The notes beneath the pieces were generated by a model, which ran no database searches, was not told where the DNA came from, and saw only the letters and a program-made list of their open reading frames with translations. A stretch of DNA of 64,000 nucleotides from Ehretia macrophylla (lineage: Eukaryota; Streptophyta; Magnoliopsida; Boraginales; Ehretiaceae), in assembly GCA_037974665.1 (NCBI GenBank), contig CM075777.1:12857001-12921000 (forward strand), read 5' to 3'. A program made the translations under genes and the position numbers. This document shows, in pieces, positions 21,011 to 32,822 of this stretch (within the stretch, counting starts at the first letter, position 1; each line of letters starts with the position of its first letter).

Positions 21011-21806
21011 TTCAATGACAATTAAAACCAACATGATCTTAGATTTTCTTTTCTTCAATTTATTGAGCCCATAAGTGAAAAGAAAATACACATGCATATC
21101 ACTGTTCGTTCATAACTCCACTTCTAAAGAGAAAATTTGCATGTCTAATAAACAAACTACATTCTGATTTTCATTATAATAATGAAACATACTGTTTCAC
21201 ATCTTTACTAACATGCAAAAGTGGACACTGAACATTGATATGCATGGCGGAATTGATGCAGCACACAAGAGTCTTTATTGTGAATTTCCTTAATATAATA
21301 GACTTACATAATCACCAGATGTATGTCATAACAAAAGAAATGCATGAGTGTAACAGGTCTATATAATTTCAAATAAAACATTAGCAAGGATGACTTGCAG
21401 TAGACTACATAATACTTCAGTCCTTTTTTATACCATATAACTCAAGAATACCTCAAACACTTAATATTCTTGCATAATAAATTTATCATCCACAAACAGT
21501 ACTTGCATGGATAAAAGGAAAATTCTACATGAAACAAGGTTGTCATGATATGTTTATCAAAAGACCTTGAAACAGATGCACTGCAACTTGATGCTTAAGA
21601 CTTTAAGACGATTCTTTAATATAAGACACTTTATCAAGAAGAGCTCGTACATGATATGCATAGTAAACAAATTGGCTTTGTAACTAAGTTGTCATGATTT
21701 GATTTGAATTATTAAATTAATTGATATATCATGAACAGTGCTCTAACATTAAAAACTTAAGCATGTCACGTTTCAGCTTGCTGGTTGAGACTATCAATAA
21801 TTTCTT
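21011..21806. other. Leader DNA of the inner copia element, no gene
   Basis: AT-rich sequence without coding signal. By position it belongs to the 5' untranslated leader between the primer-binding site and gag of the inner copia element. Confidence 0.35.
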
Positions 21807-22290
21807 GAAAAAATCTCACATTTAGTCCTTATTGTTTGTAAAGTGTCTCAATTTAATTTTTATTGTTTAAAATGTCTCAATTTAGTCTCTATTGTTTCCC
21901 TAAAAGTTTCAATTTCATCCCTATTATTTAAAATTTTCAATTTTGTCCTTATTATTTTGCAAAAAGTTTCAATTTCGTCCCTATTATTTTTTAAAAGTTT
22001 CAAATTCATCCCTATTATTTATCAAAATAATTCAATTTAGTCCTTGGATAATAGAGACGAATTTGAAAATTTAAGAAAACAATAAAGACGAAATTGAAAT
22101 TTTTTAAAAATAATAGGGAGAAGTTGAAACTTTTTAAAAAATAATAGGGACTAAATTGAGATATGTTAAACAATAGGGATGAAATTAAAACTTTTGGTGA
22201 AATAATAAGGACTAAATTGAGATATTTTAAATAATAAAGACTAAAGTGAGACACTTTACACACAATAGAGACTAAATGTGAAATTTTCCC
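21807..22290. mobile_element. Foldback element with 9-bp duplication (Mutator-type)
   Basis: A 484-bp imperfect palindrome built from 35-40 bp units of the type TTTAGTCC(C)TATTGTTT...GTTTCAATTT. The left arm runs to about 22040 and the right arm is its inverted copy. The ends are GAAAAAATCTCAC and GTGAAATTTTCCC, flanked by TAATTTCTT on both sides (21798-21806 and 22291-22299). The 9-bp duplication points to Mutator-type transposition. Transcripts would fold into a long hairpin. Confidence 0.85.
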
Positions 22291-22484
22291 TAATTTCTTT
22301 ATGACCATCATTCTTTTAACGGCGTGTCAACTTGTGTGTCTGTTAACAAGTTATCAAGCCGTTACTTTTATCCTCTTTAACGTTAGTGCAAGACAATCAC
22401 ATTCAAAGACTCAAACCAATAGAAGGGAGATAAATACTCATGAACAAATTAATTACATAAGAGAGATTACACGTTCTAATATTA

Positions 22485-22497
22485 GGCTCTGATACCA
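22485..22497 (-). other. Primer-binding site of the inner copia element
   Basis: The complement reads TGGTATCAGAGCC, matching the 3' end of initiator Met-tRNA, separated from the LTR by two bases. It fixes the minus orientation of the inner element. Confidence 0.9.
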
Positions 22498-22499
22498 CA

Positions 22500-22838
22500 T
22501 GTAAGCAAAATTATTGCGATGAACATAATGCAATTAAAATTATCAGAAGCATGTAATCATCATATAAAATCATTAAGAGTCATAAGCTACTTACTTGATG
22601 CGAAAGACGAAGCCATAACAATGATTAATTGATTTCTCCACCTTAACCCTATTTTTAATAGTGTAGATGTGTGATGAAATTCTACAACTCTCTTCAGGGA
22701 AGGGAAAGGACTAATTAAAATACATTTATAGAAACAGGTTGTTAATTCCATCAAGTAACCTAATAGGCTTGGATTTTAGTGAGTTATTATTATAATTAAG
22801 TGAGTCACCAATAACTTTAATAGGTCACTTCACTTACA
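22500..22838 (-). repeat. 5' LTR of the inner copia element
   Basis: The 339-bp LTR starts TGTAAGC and ends CTTACA on the plus strand. It carries about 57 bp, around GCATGTAATCATCATATAAA, that the other LTR lacks. Confidence 0.9.
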
Positions 22839-22846
22839 ATCAGAGC
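22839..22846 (+). other. Right half of the outer element's primer-binding site
   Basis: ATCAGAGC resumes the outer element directly after the inner LTR. Its first five bases are the right target duplication of the inner element. Confidence 0.88.
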
Positions 22847-25800
22847 ATGTTGCCTAGAGCAAACACAATACGATCCAATCTCTCTTTCTTTTCTGCGTCA
22901 ACAAATTCCGTTATCCTCGTCATGTCTTCTCCTTCAAATACATCCTCTTCCTCAGAAATACCCGTTGTCATTTCCACTGGAAATAATAACCAGATACAAA
23001 CATCTCTTATCTCACTCAATGCTGCAACCCAAATATCATTCAAACTATCAAAAGGTGGCAACTATGCATCATGGAAATCACAATTCACGAATCTGTTACT
23101 TGGATATGATCTCTTGGGATACGTAGATGGTTCTTTTCCATCTCCTACTGAAAAAATCAAAAATTCTCAGGGGAACGAAATCGAAAATCCAGCATATAAA
23201 CTTTGGATGCGGCAAGATCGTTTGGTCCTTTTGGGCATTCAAGCATCTGTGAATGGCTCTATTGCTTCTCTTATCACTTCATGCAACACTTCTACAGAGG
23301 CATGGATGAAACTAGAGACCTCATTTGCAAATAAGTCTAGCACTCGTATGTTAACTCTCTTGGCTACATTAATGAAAACCAAAACAGGAGGGAAAGACTA
23401 TCTCTGAATATATGCAAACAATGAAAAGTATCATTGATGCTCTAGTCACTATTGGGCACCCTCTCAGCAACGAAGAAGTAGTTGTTTATGTTCTCAATGG
23501 TCTTCGCAGTGAATTCAAAGAATTGACTGCTGCTATTAGAGCTCGAGATAATCCACTGACATTTGAGGAACTTTATGATAAGCTTGTTGATCATGAAACT
23601 TATGTCAAAAGAGAAGAACCAAAGCTGCCTACAGATACTATCATTACTGCCCAATTCAATCAGAAAACAAATAAAGGATGTGACAGACAATCAAGAGGCT
23701 ACAATAACAGGAATCAAAGTAGCAACAATACAATACATGGAAATTTTCAAGGAAACAACGACCAACAAGGTCTCCTTCAACAAAACTATTTTCGACCTCC
23801 ACAAGGTAATAATTTATTGCATCAACCAGGACAATTTTATCCAAACAATACCTACCTCTAACAACAATGGCGACCAGTGTTTGGCAATGGAAGACCCAAA
23901 ATTGTGTGCCAACTTTGTGACAAATCAGGCCATTCAGCAAAGGACTGCAGATCTCGTCTGAAACCAATCTTCACCAATTGGCCACAAGCATATTTCATGG
24001 CTAGTCATTCCCCTACAAGCAGTAACAATTGGGTTATGGGTACTAGCATGTCACATCACATGACATCCGATCTCCAAAACCTCTCCATTCATTCAGAATA
24101 TGGTGGCAATGAAGACATCATGGTTGGCGATGGTAACAATATTCCAATCTCTCATATAGGCTCCACCTCACTTCGTTCACCCACTGTCACTTTTAAGCTT
24201 AATAATGTTTTGTGTGCACCCAATTAAAGAAAAATCTCCTCTCATTATCTTAATTTTGTAAACAAAATAATACATCTATAGAATTTTTTCCTAACATGTT
24301 TCTTGTGAAGAATATGAACACGGGGGCATCCTTGGTCCAAGGCCGGAGTAGAGGAAACATTTACGAATGGCCGTTGTCGTCACCACTCTCATCTCATCAT
24401 TCTCCAACTGCCTTTTCTGTCTCTATAGCTGTTTCCTCAAACATTTGGCATCAACGACTTGGTCATCCGTCATCTTCAATTCAAAATAAAATCATTAAAA
24501 ATTTCAGTTTACCTATTTCCAAATCTCAGTTTGATAGTTCATATTGTGAGTCTTGCATATATAGTAAAAGTCATAGACTTTCATTCGGCAATTCTACCTT
24601 GGTATGTACAAAACCTCTTGAAGTAATTTATACGGATGTATGGGGGCCAGCTCCTATTATTTCCTTTGATCACTTTCGCTTCTACATTATCTTTGTTGAC
24701 TACTTTACTAAATACACATGGTTTTTTCCACTTAAAGCAAAATCTAATGTACCTTTAATTTTTGAACGATTTAAAAAAGTGGTGGAAATTTTTTTCATCT
24801 CCTATATTAAAACCATTTATTTAGATGGAGGTGGCGAATACACTAGTTTATCTCATTCTCTTTAACAACATGGTATACAACACCTCAAATCCCCTCCCTA
24901 CACCCTTGAACATGTTGGTTCTGCTGAACGCAAACATCGACATGTTGAAACAAGACTCACCCTACTTCATCAAGCATCTTTACCTCTTCGATTTTGGACA
25001 ATTGCTTTTCAAGTTGCCACTTATCTAATAAATCGGATGCTAACTCCTACATTACAATCCCAATCTCCTTTTGAAAAAATATTTCACCAAAAACCAAACT
25101 TTCAAAAACTAAAGGTATTCGGATATTTATGATTTCCTTGGCTACGACCATACTCAACTAACAAATTGAAACCACGTTCACGACCATGTGTCTTTCTGGG
25201 ATATTCTTTACAACATCATGCATTCCAATGCTAGGATCCTCAATCACAAATTTTTTTTCTCTCCCGACATGTTCAATTCGTTGAGTCAAATTTTCCATTC
25301 AAACATATTTCTCCAAAGGAGTTACGTGTCACTCACAATACACTTCAAGAATGGCAAAAGTTGACCTCCAAATCTTATTCCATAATAGAATTTGAGTAAG
25401 ATTTCCCTCCAACAAATACTAGCAATATTCTCATCAGCCACCACACATCCTCTCCTACCCCCCTTTCCCCCCCAACAGAAATCTTCTCACCTCAATAGCT
25501 CATCACATGTCATTCCTCAATCAGTTCCTCAAAATCATGAACAAACACCTCTTGTCCCACATTAGACTCCTCATGTGGTATACCACCTTCACATAACAGT
25601 GACGACAATGCTTATCCAAACTCAACATCCTCTACTTCTGCTACAGCGAATGATACCACCATTAATAATTCTTCATAGGTATGTGTCCCACCATTATCCC
25701 ATACTCTTTCCTCACCATCTCACACCATGTCATCCTCTCCACCCCTCAAATTGTCACTCGTTCAAAAAATAATATTTTCAAACCTTACAAAATGCTTAAC

Positions 25801-27392
25801 CTTAACACCACTCATCAAAACGAGTCGCCTTCCTTTGAACCCACAAGTGTATCTCAAGCACAAAAATTCCCACATTGGCGTAAAGCTATGTGTGAAGAAT
25901 ATGATGCACTAATTCCCAACAAAACCTGGACCCTTGTTCCACCAAATCGCACACAAAATGTTATAGGTTGTAAGTGGATTTTTCAGGTTAAACGACACCC
26001 AGATGGAACCATTGCGCGTTATAAAGCGCGCCTTGTTGCAAAAGGATTTCACCAAATACCTGGTGTGGACTTTACTGAGACTTTCAGCTCAGTTGTCAAG
26101 CCAACAACAATTCGACTAGTTTTGACTATTGCAGTCACTTTTGGATGGAAATTACGACAATTAGATATTAATAATGCATTTTGCAGGGCATTTTAATAGA
26201 TGAAGTCTTTGTGCAACAACCTACAGGTTTCATCCATCCTCAATTTTCAAACTATGTGTGCAAATTGAACAAAGCCATATATGGCCTTCGTCAAGCACCC
26301 CAGGCATAGTACCATGAACTCCGAACATTCTTACTCTCTATCAATTTTCGAAACTCACAATATGACAACTTTCTTTTCATTAGAACAGGAAATGGACACA
26401 TTATTTACCTCCTTGTCTATGTTAATGACATCATCGTCATTGACAACAACATCTCTCTCACACAAGCCTTCATAAGCCAACTTGCGAGCAGATTCTCTTT
26501 AAAAGATTTGGGGACCCTGAACTACTTCTTAGGAGTTGAAGCTATACACACTAAAACTGCCCTCTTTCTTTCACAAAGAAAGTACATCATTGATCTCCTG
26601 CTCAAGACAAAAATGATGGATGCCAAAGCAGTAACTATACCTCTATCTTCTACTGAAACACTCCAACTTCATGATGGTAGCCCCTCGACAAATGCTACAA
26701 CTTATCGCCAAGTCCTCGGCTCCATGCAATATCTCTCCTTGACTAGGCCTGACATCTCATTTGCAGTAAACAAAGTCTCTCAGTTCATGCATAAACCTAT
26801 AATGAATCATTGGGCAGCAATAAAATGTGTTCTATGTTATCTCAAAGGCACTAGCAAACATGGCATCTTCATTTGCAAACACTCACCAATGACTGTTCAT
26901 GTCTTTGTCGATGCCGATTGGGCAAGAATTCCCGATGATCGAACTTCAACTACTGCATATGTGGTCTTCATTGGAGCCAATCCTATTAGTTGGTCATCAA
27001 AGAAACAAAAAACTGTTGCAAGGTTATCTACCGAGGCAGAGTATCGAGCCATAGCCACCACTGCAACTGAATTAAATTGGATTACCAACTTGTTACAAGA
27101 ACTTGGTGTTACACAGTCAACTGTTCCAACTATATATTGTGACAATGTTGGTGCCACTTATCTTTCCTCTCATCCAGTCTTTCACTCGCGAATGAAACAC
27201 ATAGCCATTGACTTTTACTTCATGCGGGATCAAGTTAACAGACGTCAAATCCGAGTATCTCATGATCATACAACTGATCAACTTGCAAACTCTCTTACAA
27301 AGGCACTTGCTCGCAAACAATTCATCACTCATTGGTCCAAGATTGATGTCCGTGATGGAAGCTCAATCTTGTGGGGGCATGATAGAACGTAA
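22847..27392 (+). pseudogene. Decayed gag-pol of the outer copia element
   Basis: Gag (from about 22922) shows the UBN2-type core (NYASWKSQFTNLLLGYDLLG, AYKLWMRQDRLVL). A frameshift near 23400 is followed by YMQTMKSIIDAL and a CCHC knuckle CQLCDKSGHSAKDC near 23910-23950. The protease motif is spoiled (WVMGTSMSHH where DSGAS is expected). Integrase keeps WHQRLGHPSS, CESCIYSK, TDVWGP and LDGGGEY but then shifts frame. RT spans 25.86-26.6 kb with a stop and frameshift near 26195 and YVND (26418-26429) in place of YVDD. RNase H (DADWA, STEAEYRA, IYCDN) and the C-terminal region reach the polypurine tract. Several independent lesions make it non-autonomous. Confidence 0.88.
27370..27379 (+). other. 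Polypurine tract of the outer copia element
   Basis: TGTGGGGGCA lies directly before the 3' LTR, in the usual position for plus-strand priming. Confidence 0.75.
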
Positions 27393-27581
27393 TTGAAGAG
27401 GTGATTACTAGTGTACAGCTACATGATTTCTTTCTTTTTGTAGCTACTGATCTGTATGATTCTCTCACAATAGTATGCTTGATTCTCTCCTTAACTATAG
27501 GTAAATCGCTGAATGTATATACTATAAATTGTACTACTTCATATCAATGGAAATACTCACAATTATTATCAAAAGCTTTTA
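27380..27581 (+). repeat. 3' LTR of the outer copia element
   Basis: TGATAGAACG to CTTTTA, 202 bp, nearly identical to 11067-11266 and followed by the CTTAT duplication and the interrupted F-box codons. Confidence 0.92.
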
Positions 27582-28105
27582 CTTATGTATAGACTGTGAT
27601 CATAACTGTCATAAGGATTATCGTGCAATAAACAAAGCAAGCCATTACACGAACCTATAACTGCTAATTTCTTGTTTGGCCCTTTTGGGAGATTAAATTT
27701 GCTTCCTAAATACATGGGATTGTGCAGGAAAATAATGTTGCACCCGAAAACGATGTAATCATTTCTTGGTTCAAGCTCAAGCCAGTAAGAGAGCACATGA
27801 TCAAGTGAAAGTAAAACACTAACGAATGGTGTACTTGCTAGATATGTGTTGGCAAAATAAGGGTCTGAGATGAGTTTATACCAACCTCTACAAACACACT
27901 TGCAACGAAAGATTGAGTTGATGGGGAGTCTTGAAAGTATTTTTACCAAAACCAAATTGGGCAATTTGTCGAGTCTTGTTTTGCAATTATGGCATAACAA
28001 TTTGTGCATCTTTGAGCTATGGATCAAGATATGTTCATATGATCTTGAAAGAGTGATGGGAACATCGTGAAGCTGAGAATCTTCTCCTTGTGGACCACCA
28101 GCCAT
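27569..28105 (-). pseudogene. F-box copy B, 5' part (F-box domain), truncated by the retrotransposon
   Basis: The frame opens at the ATG at 28105. Like copy A it has the HNCKTRLD Cys motif, then LPNLVLVKILSRLPINSIFR with CVCRGWYKLISDPYF, the F-box, then GSCNGLLCLL. At LYIS it runs into the LTR and stops three codons later (27569). The remaining product would be an F-box with no substrate-binding domain. The rest of the gene is at 10341-11066. Promoter motifs are still present upstream, so a truncated transcript is possible. Such a protein could compete for SKP1, but that is speculation. Confidence 0.88.
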
Positions 28106-28171
28106 CAATGCTGAATGCAATATTTGCCCACAAATGTGTGTATTGAGTATTTGATGTGCGGTTTAAGGGAG

Positions 28172-28198
28172 AAATATAAGGTGAAAAATTGGCGGGAA
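28172..28198 (-). promoter_or_regulatory. Putative promoter of F-box copy B
   Basis: TATATTT (28178-28172 on the minus strand) lies 67 bp before the ATG. GGCGGGAA (28191-28198, preceded by TT) resembles an E2F site. Both are in the same order and nearly the same spacing as upstream of copy A. Confidence 0.45.
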
Positions 28199-28337
28199 GA
28201 GTGCTATTTTGTGGAGGGAAAACAGAAAAGGCCATACCAAGCGACTCTTGTGTTGTTATTCTTTTTAAAAATAAAATAAAATAAATCCACTTTTTATAGG
28301 CCATCTCAAAACCTTCTCTTTTTTTTTCTTTTCCCTT

Positions 28338-29284
28338 AAGGTTCTGTTTGTTTGCTGTAAAATATTAACTTGGAAAATATTTTTCTAATTATTGGTGTTT
28401 AGTAATACAAGAAAATTGGTCAACCAGAAATATTTTTAGGTCAAAGAAAATATTGAGTTGAAATAAGCAGAAAATATTTTCATGTTATTTTGGTGAAGAA
28501 ATTTTTTTTCACTCATTGTACCCTAATTTCACCGACCCCACCCTCGTAGCCACCCCCACATCTACGTCCACCTCCACCTCACTCATGTCACATTGTTAAT
28601 TAATTTTATTTTATTATTAGATAAAAAGTAATTACTTTGATAATAAAATGATAAAATTATTTATTTAATAATAATCAGTTAATTAATCTTAATTTAATAA
28701 CTAATAATTTTATAGTTAATAAATTTATATTTAATATTAATTAATAATAACTAAATTAACTAACAATTAATTATTTGATTAACTTAATATTTTTTATTTA
28801 ATAACTATTAATTAACTATTTATTTTAATTTTAAAAATTAGTAATATTTAAAATATTAATTTAATACTAAAAACTAATTAAATATTATTTATTTAATAAT
28901 AAAATTTAATTTATTTTAATTTGATGACTAATAGTATTAAATAAATACTTAAGTTATATTTAATGGTATTTAATAATAATTAAGTTCCTAATTAATTAAT
29001 TATTGAATTAATTTAACTATTAATTAATTATTTATCTAATTTATAAAATTAGACAAATAATTAATTGATCAATTATTATTAGTTTACCAAATATAATTAT
29101 TAATGTTTTTAAAACAGTTAATAAATTAATAGTTTTAATCAATTTTTCACTTATATATGTAAAACACTAAAAAATATTTTCTAGTACGATAGCCAAAAAA
29201 CAAAAAATATTATGTTTTTTCAAAGAAATATTTTCCTCTGAAAATATTTTCCACTAACAAGTTATTTTACAGCAAATAAATGGA
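28338..29284. mobile_element. hAT-like MITE with AT-rich core
   Basis: The left end GGTTCTGTTTGTTTGCTGTA is inverted at the right as TTTTACAGCAAATAAATGGA, with further pairing of AAAATATTTT-type segments. The core (28600-29150) is almost pure A/T and rich in TTAATTAA palindromes. A related element is at 44840-45340. No clear 8-bp duplication, so the superfamily rests on the terminal sequence alone. Confidence 0.55.
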
Positions 29285-29689
29285 TTAGTGAGTAAAATAG
29301 GTGATTCTCTATTTCAATTTCATTCTAACAATACTATATAAATTCTATTTTACTTTTCATGCCAATATTACTTCATTGAACCGGGTCTCTAGCGTGGAGG
29401 AAGACTCACCCTGGCCACTGTAGCAACCACTAACAGAGCCAACTTTCGACCAGGGGGTGCAAATGCACTCCTTGGATTGAGGCAATTTTTTTTCAATTAT
29501 AGTAAAAAATAAATATTATAAATATCCTTTTGTCCCTAGTGTTTGCCAATATTTTCAGTTTAATTCCTCTCACCAAAAGAGTTAAAAAGCCCTTTGAATA
29601 TTAGTCACCACTACACAAAAATGACTTTTTCCCATCTTTGGTTCAAAAAAATACAGAACAATAATATAAAACAAAGTCATCAAATGCAT
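29285..29689. other. Gene-free stretch
   Basis: I see no gene or clear repeat border. CACTACACAAAAATGAC at 29613 resembles a CACTA terminus, but no partner end was found. Confidence 0.35.
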
Positions 29690-32160
29690 ATAAATACAAA
29701 ATGTTACAATATAAGCATATATTAAAGAACAACGTCAATGAAGACGTGTCGGTACACAATTCCGTAGTGAGGACTGAAACCTTTCTAAAAGTTTTCTATT
29801 TGTAACTCTATTTTTCATATTTTATTAACTTGGACTTGTCAATAAAGACGTGTCGGTACACAATTCCGTACAGACCATTGTGTGTGTACATGTATGTGTC
29901 TCGTAATAGGGACTAATCTGAATATTTTGTGATCTAATAAGGATTAACATGGTATATACTTAAAGGATTGTTGGTAATTCTATTAATTACATTAGGGCAA
30001 TTTAAGCATTTTACACATTTTGTATTAGATTTAACTAACTTTTTGGCAGTAGAAACTAAATTGAAATATGGTAAGAACAAAGCGTTCCTCCTGTTTAACC
30101 ACATGCACCATATGTTTTAGCAATTCATATCTTGTCATAGCATTACCAGTGTCATGCTGAGAGCAATATGCAGCCAGGATCCTTTGTGCTATTTCCTTTT
30201 CTTTCCTTCAGTGCAATGGCAATCAGAAATGTGTATGCCTTTCCTTCTCCACGCCTGCTCACGATCCGCTAAAAGGAAGGGACTTATAAAAAGGCATATG
30301 TAAATAGAGCTTTTACAAATTTTCATTAATCCATTAACAGGATATATATATCTCAATTGAAAAAGAATAAAGAAAGAAAGAATCCGAACTAGTGTGTGAG
30401 AAGAGGAGGAGGAGGAGGGTGGCGGTCAAGTACTCCTGAAAATTCCAAAAAGTAGTCGTGGTTTAAACGTAGTTGGGGAAGTCTATTGGATGGAGGAGCT
30501 CATTCTGTGAACTCAACATCTCTTCAATAGATCCCAAACTGCAGGCAAAACTTCCAATACAAGACTTAATTATAGTAAATTCAAGCAAAACGACAAGAAA
30601 CAATATAGCGATACTGATGAAATTACTATATCTGTCATTGATTTCACCCCACTTATGAGTAAGCCGCAGGGAAGCCGGCTAATCCAAAAGAGCATTACTA
30701 TAGGAAGATCAATCATATCCACCACTCTTAACAGAATCTGTATGCATGAAAACATCTGCTGTGTAGCAGCAATAACAATCACTGCATATAGGGAACGTGA
30801 GGTATGGTAGAACTGTGTGCATGGTTCACAAGGGGAAGAGGATTGATGCTTAGAAAAGGAGTCACCCAAGAAGAGGGTGCTTATCGTTGACTTACAGAAT
30901 GCAATTACTATGCACCAAGGCTATCTTACAGTTATTACATCACATGGTCAAGTATAAGTGGATATGATAAGGGGATACACGTATGGCAATAGGATTAGAA
31001 ACTTTTCAATGAAGAACAGAACACAACAGCAAATATGAACTCATGACTCAGGGATTAGTATAAAAAAGACACTGCATCGACAGTAAATTTGCAGTAACAT
31101 GTACTGTTCACAAGTGCAGAGGCTAGATCTCTTCATGGACCAGCAACGACGATTGACTTTGTATTGAAGGGCAGCGACAACTTTGCTTGTTAATAAATGG
31201 CTAGCCAAGGTCTCCTGGGATTGAGAGCTATGTCTCATTAAAAGGGTCTGAGTGGAGTTTGGAGTATGGTTTGCAGATCTCATCATGAAAAAAAAAGTCT
31301 TTGGTAGGGAAAGCAAGTCTAGCAAAACCAACACGGGCAGGTCTAGAACTAAAATTCCAGGTCTCTCCTTTTCTGCTACGTTGAGTCTTCTTTTTCCAGT
31401 AACAGCATATGCTGTAATATGGATCTCTTTTTCTTTGTTTATTATTATTGATGTTATATCTATATAACCTTGCCAGTGCAATTATCTGATGAAGGACTTC
31501 ACTAATCTGTCACTCCAAAGAAATTGGTTCCCCCATTACTAAGACCAGAAGAATATAAGGTAGAATCTAAACAAAGTCTAGAGATCTACAATTCCAAAAA
31601 CGTACAATCGAAAATCAACTTACAAAAGTTCATCCAACCGGCAAGTAGTAATCTTTGAGAAAAAGAGGTAACTCCAGCCACTTCAGCACAACCCAAACTC
31701 TACCTCACCAGTACTAATTATTTACGTTTTTGTAGAAAATAGAATCAATCTTTGCCAGTGCCTCACTATCCCCTTCAGCGCGACCCTAACTCTACCTTGC
31801 AGCAAATTGTCTGCTTGAGACCTTGTCTTGTAGTTCTATAATTACTAATAGCAGAATGACCTTAACAATTTCTTGCTACAAACACCTAAGTCTCTCTATA
31901 AAACTCCACTAATCGAGCAACCAAATACGGTAAGACTAGTAGTATGTCATCTTAACCATTGTATCTCACCATATTCAGTTCACTGTAAAGCTTCGTAGTT
32001 TGTACTACATAACCTAAAAGTTTCATATAATGTCCATCGACTTAGCATTTCTGAACTAGAATCTTAGACCCAAAAACCATCAAGCTAAGGCATTTTGCAG
32101 CAGGCCTTGATCTTCAGAAGCTGAACAAAAGCTAACATACCAATCTTAATGGCTTCAAAT
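29690..32160. repeat. Segmental duplication, block 1 (downstream of F-box copy C)
   Basis: Matches 56405-58775 in the same order. Shared segments include CATATATTAAAGAACAACGT, ATCCGAACTAGTGTGTG, GGAGCTCATTCTGTGAACTC, the GACTTAATTATA region and GCTAAGGCATTTTGCAGCAG. About 900 bp (31.02-31.96 kb) is reduced to about 100 bp in the other copy. No believable protein-coding gene is present. The 146-codon minus frame at 31041-31481 starts at TTG and shows no domain. Confidence 0.75.
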
Positions 32161-32822
32161 GAAATAATTCTTAAGAAGAATTCAAAAGCAAATACAGGTC
32201 TCTTTGCTGCTTACGGGTTAAAAATGGCCATTATGTTTTAGTTTCTATTGGTTTTAAAGATAGAAAAGGAAGTTCCGTATGGCCAAACCTTCCCTCCACA
32301 TGAATGTCGACGTACATGTGCCTCAATATATATGCTAATGTACTTTAATCTCAGTTCCAAAGTCCTATCGACAACTATTGGCTTACCAAACATCAAAAAG
32401 TTTTGAGGTATCCATGTGGATTATTTGACATTTTGCGAATAATTTATCAATCAAATACAATGTATTAAACTCGAGCTTCAGAGTATTTAAATAGATCATC
32501 ATCCAATATGTGATTAGAAAGTATGCTGATGGTAAAGAATAATATGTAGAAGTATTATTGAACCCAAAAGTTAATGCAAACTAAACTAAATAAGAAAAGG
32601 TGCAAATTCAGGAAATGCAAAAGGGAAATAAAAATAAAAACATCCAACTCGGAACCAAGTAATTGTGCGGGTTACATCAAATGATCAAAACATCTAACTC
32701 CAACATATGCATGCTTACCAAAATTCAACTGTTGACAATAGACAATAAGGTACTCCATATACTAGCCCACACATGCAGCTACAAGCCTAGAGCAAACGCA
32801 GGGAGAAGAGAAGTTAGGATTG
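32161..32822. other. 3' flank of F-box copy C
   Basis: No gene. From about 32290 it matches the flank of copy B (9640-10160). It provides the empty site for the SINE at 9709-9821. Confidence 0.55.

Larger units (their letters stand above)
11276..22838 (-). mobile_element. Inner Ty1/copia retrotransposon nested in the outer element's primer-binding site
   Basis: The termini are TGTAAG...CTTACA, with target duplications ATTAG (11271-11275) and ATCAG (22839-22843) that differ by one transition. Orientation is minus: a Met-tRNA primer-binding site lies next to the right-hand LTR (22485-22497), and a purine-rich tract (complement of 11558-11573) lies next to the left-hand LTR. Gag and pol remnants at 15.06-11.9 kb run on the minus strand. 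The length is inflated by three further insertions between primer site and gag. Confidence 0.9.
11067..27581 (+). mobile_element. Outer Ty1/copia retrotransposon inserted in F-box copy B
   Basis: The borders are set by paired LTRs (11067-11266 and 27380-27581) and a 5-bp target duplication CTTAT (11062-11066 and 27582-27586). F-box copies A and C read straight through the equivalent site. Without the 11.56 kb nested insertion the element would be about 4.95 kb, normal for copia. By eye the two LTRs differ at about eight substitutions and one 2-bp indel in 200 bp, so the insertion is not very recent. The internal genes are decayed. Confidence 0.93.

Noticed and set aside
29613-29630. CACTACACAAAAATGAC as a CACTA terminus
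   Set aside because: No inverted partner or subterminal repeats were found nearby.
31041-31481. 146-codon minus-strand frame
   Set aside because: It starts at TTG, has no recognisable domain, and most of the region is lacking in the duplicated segment.
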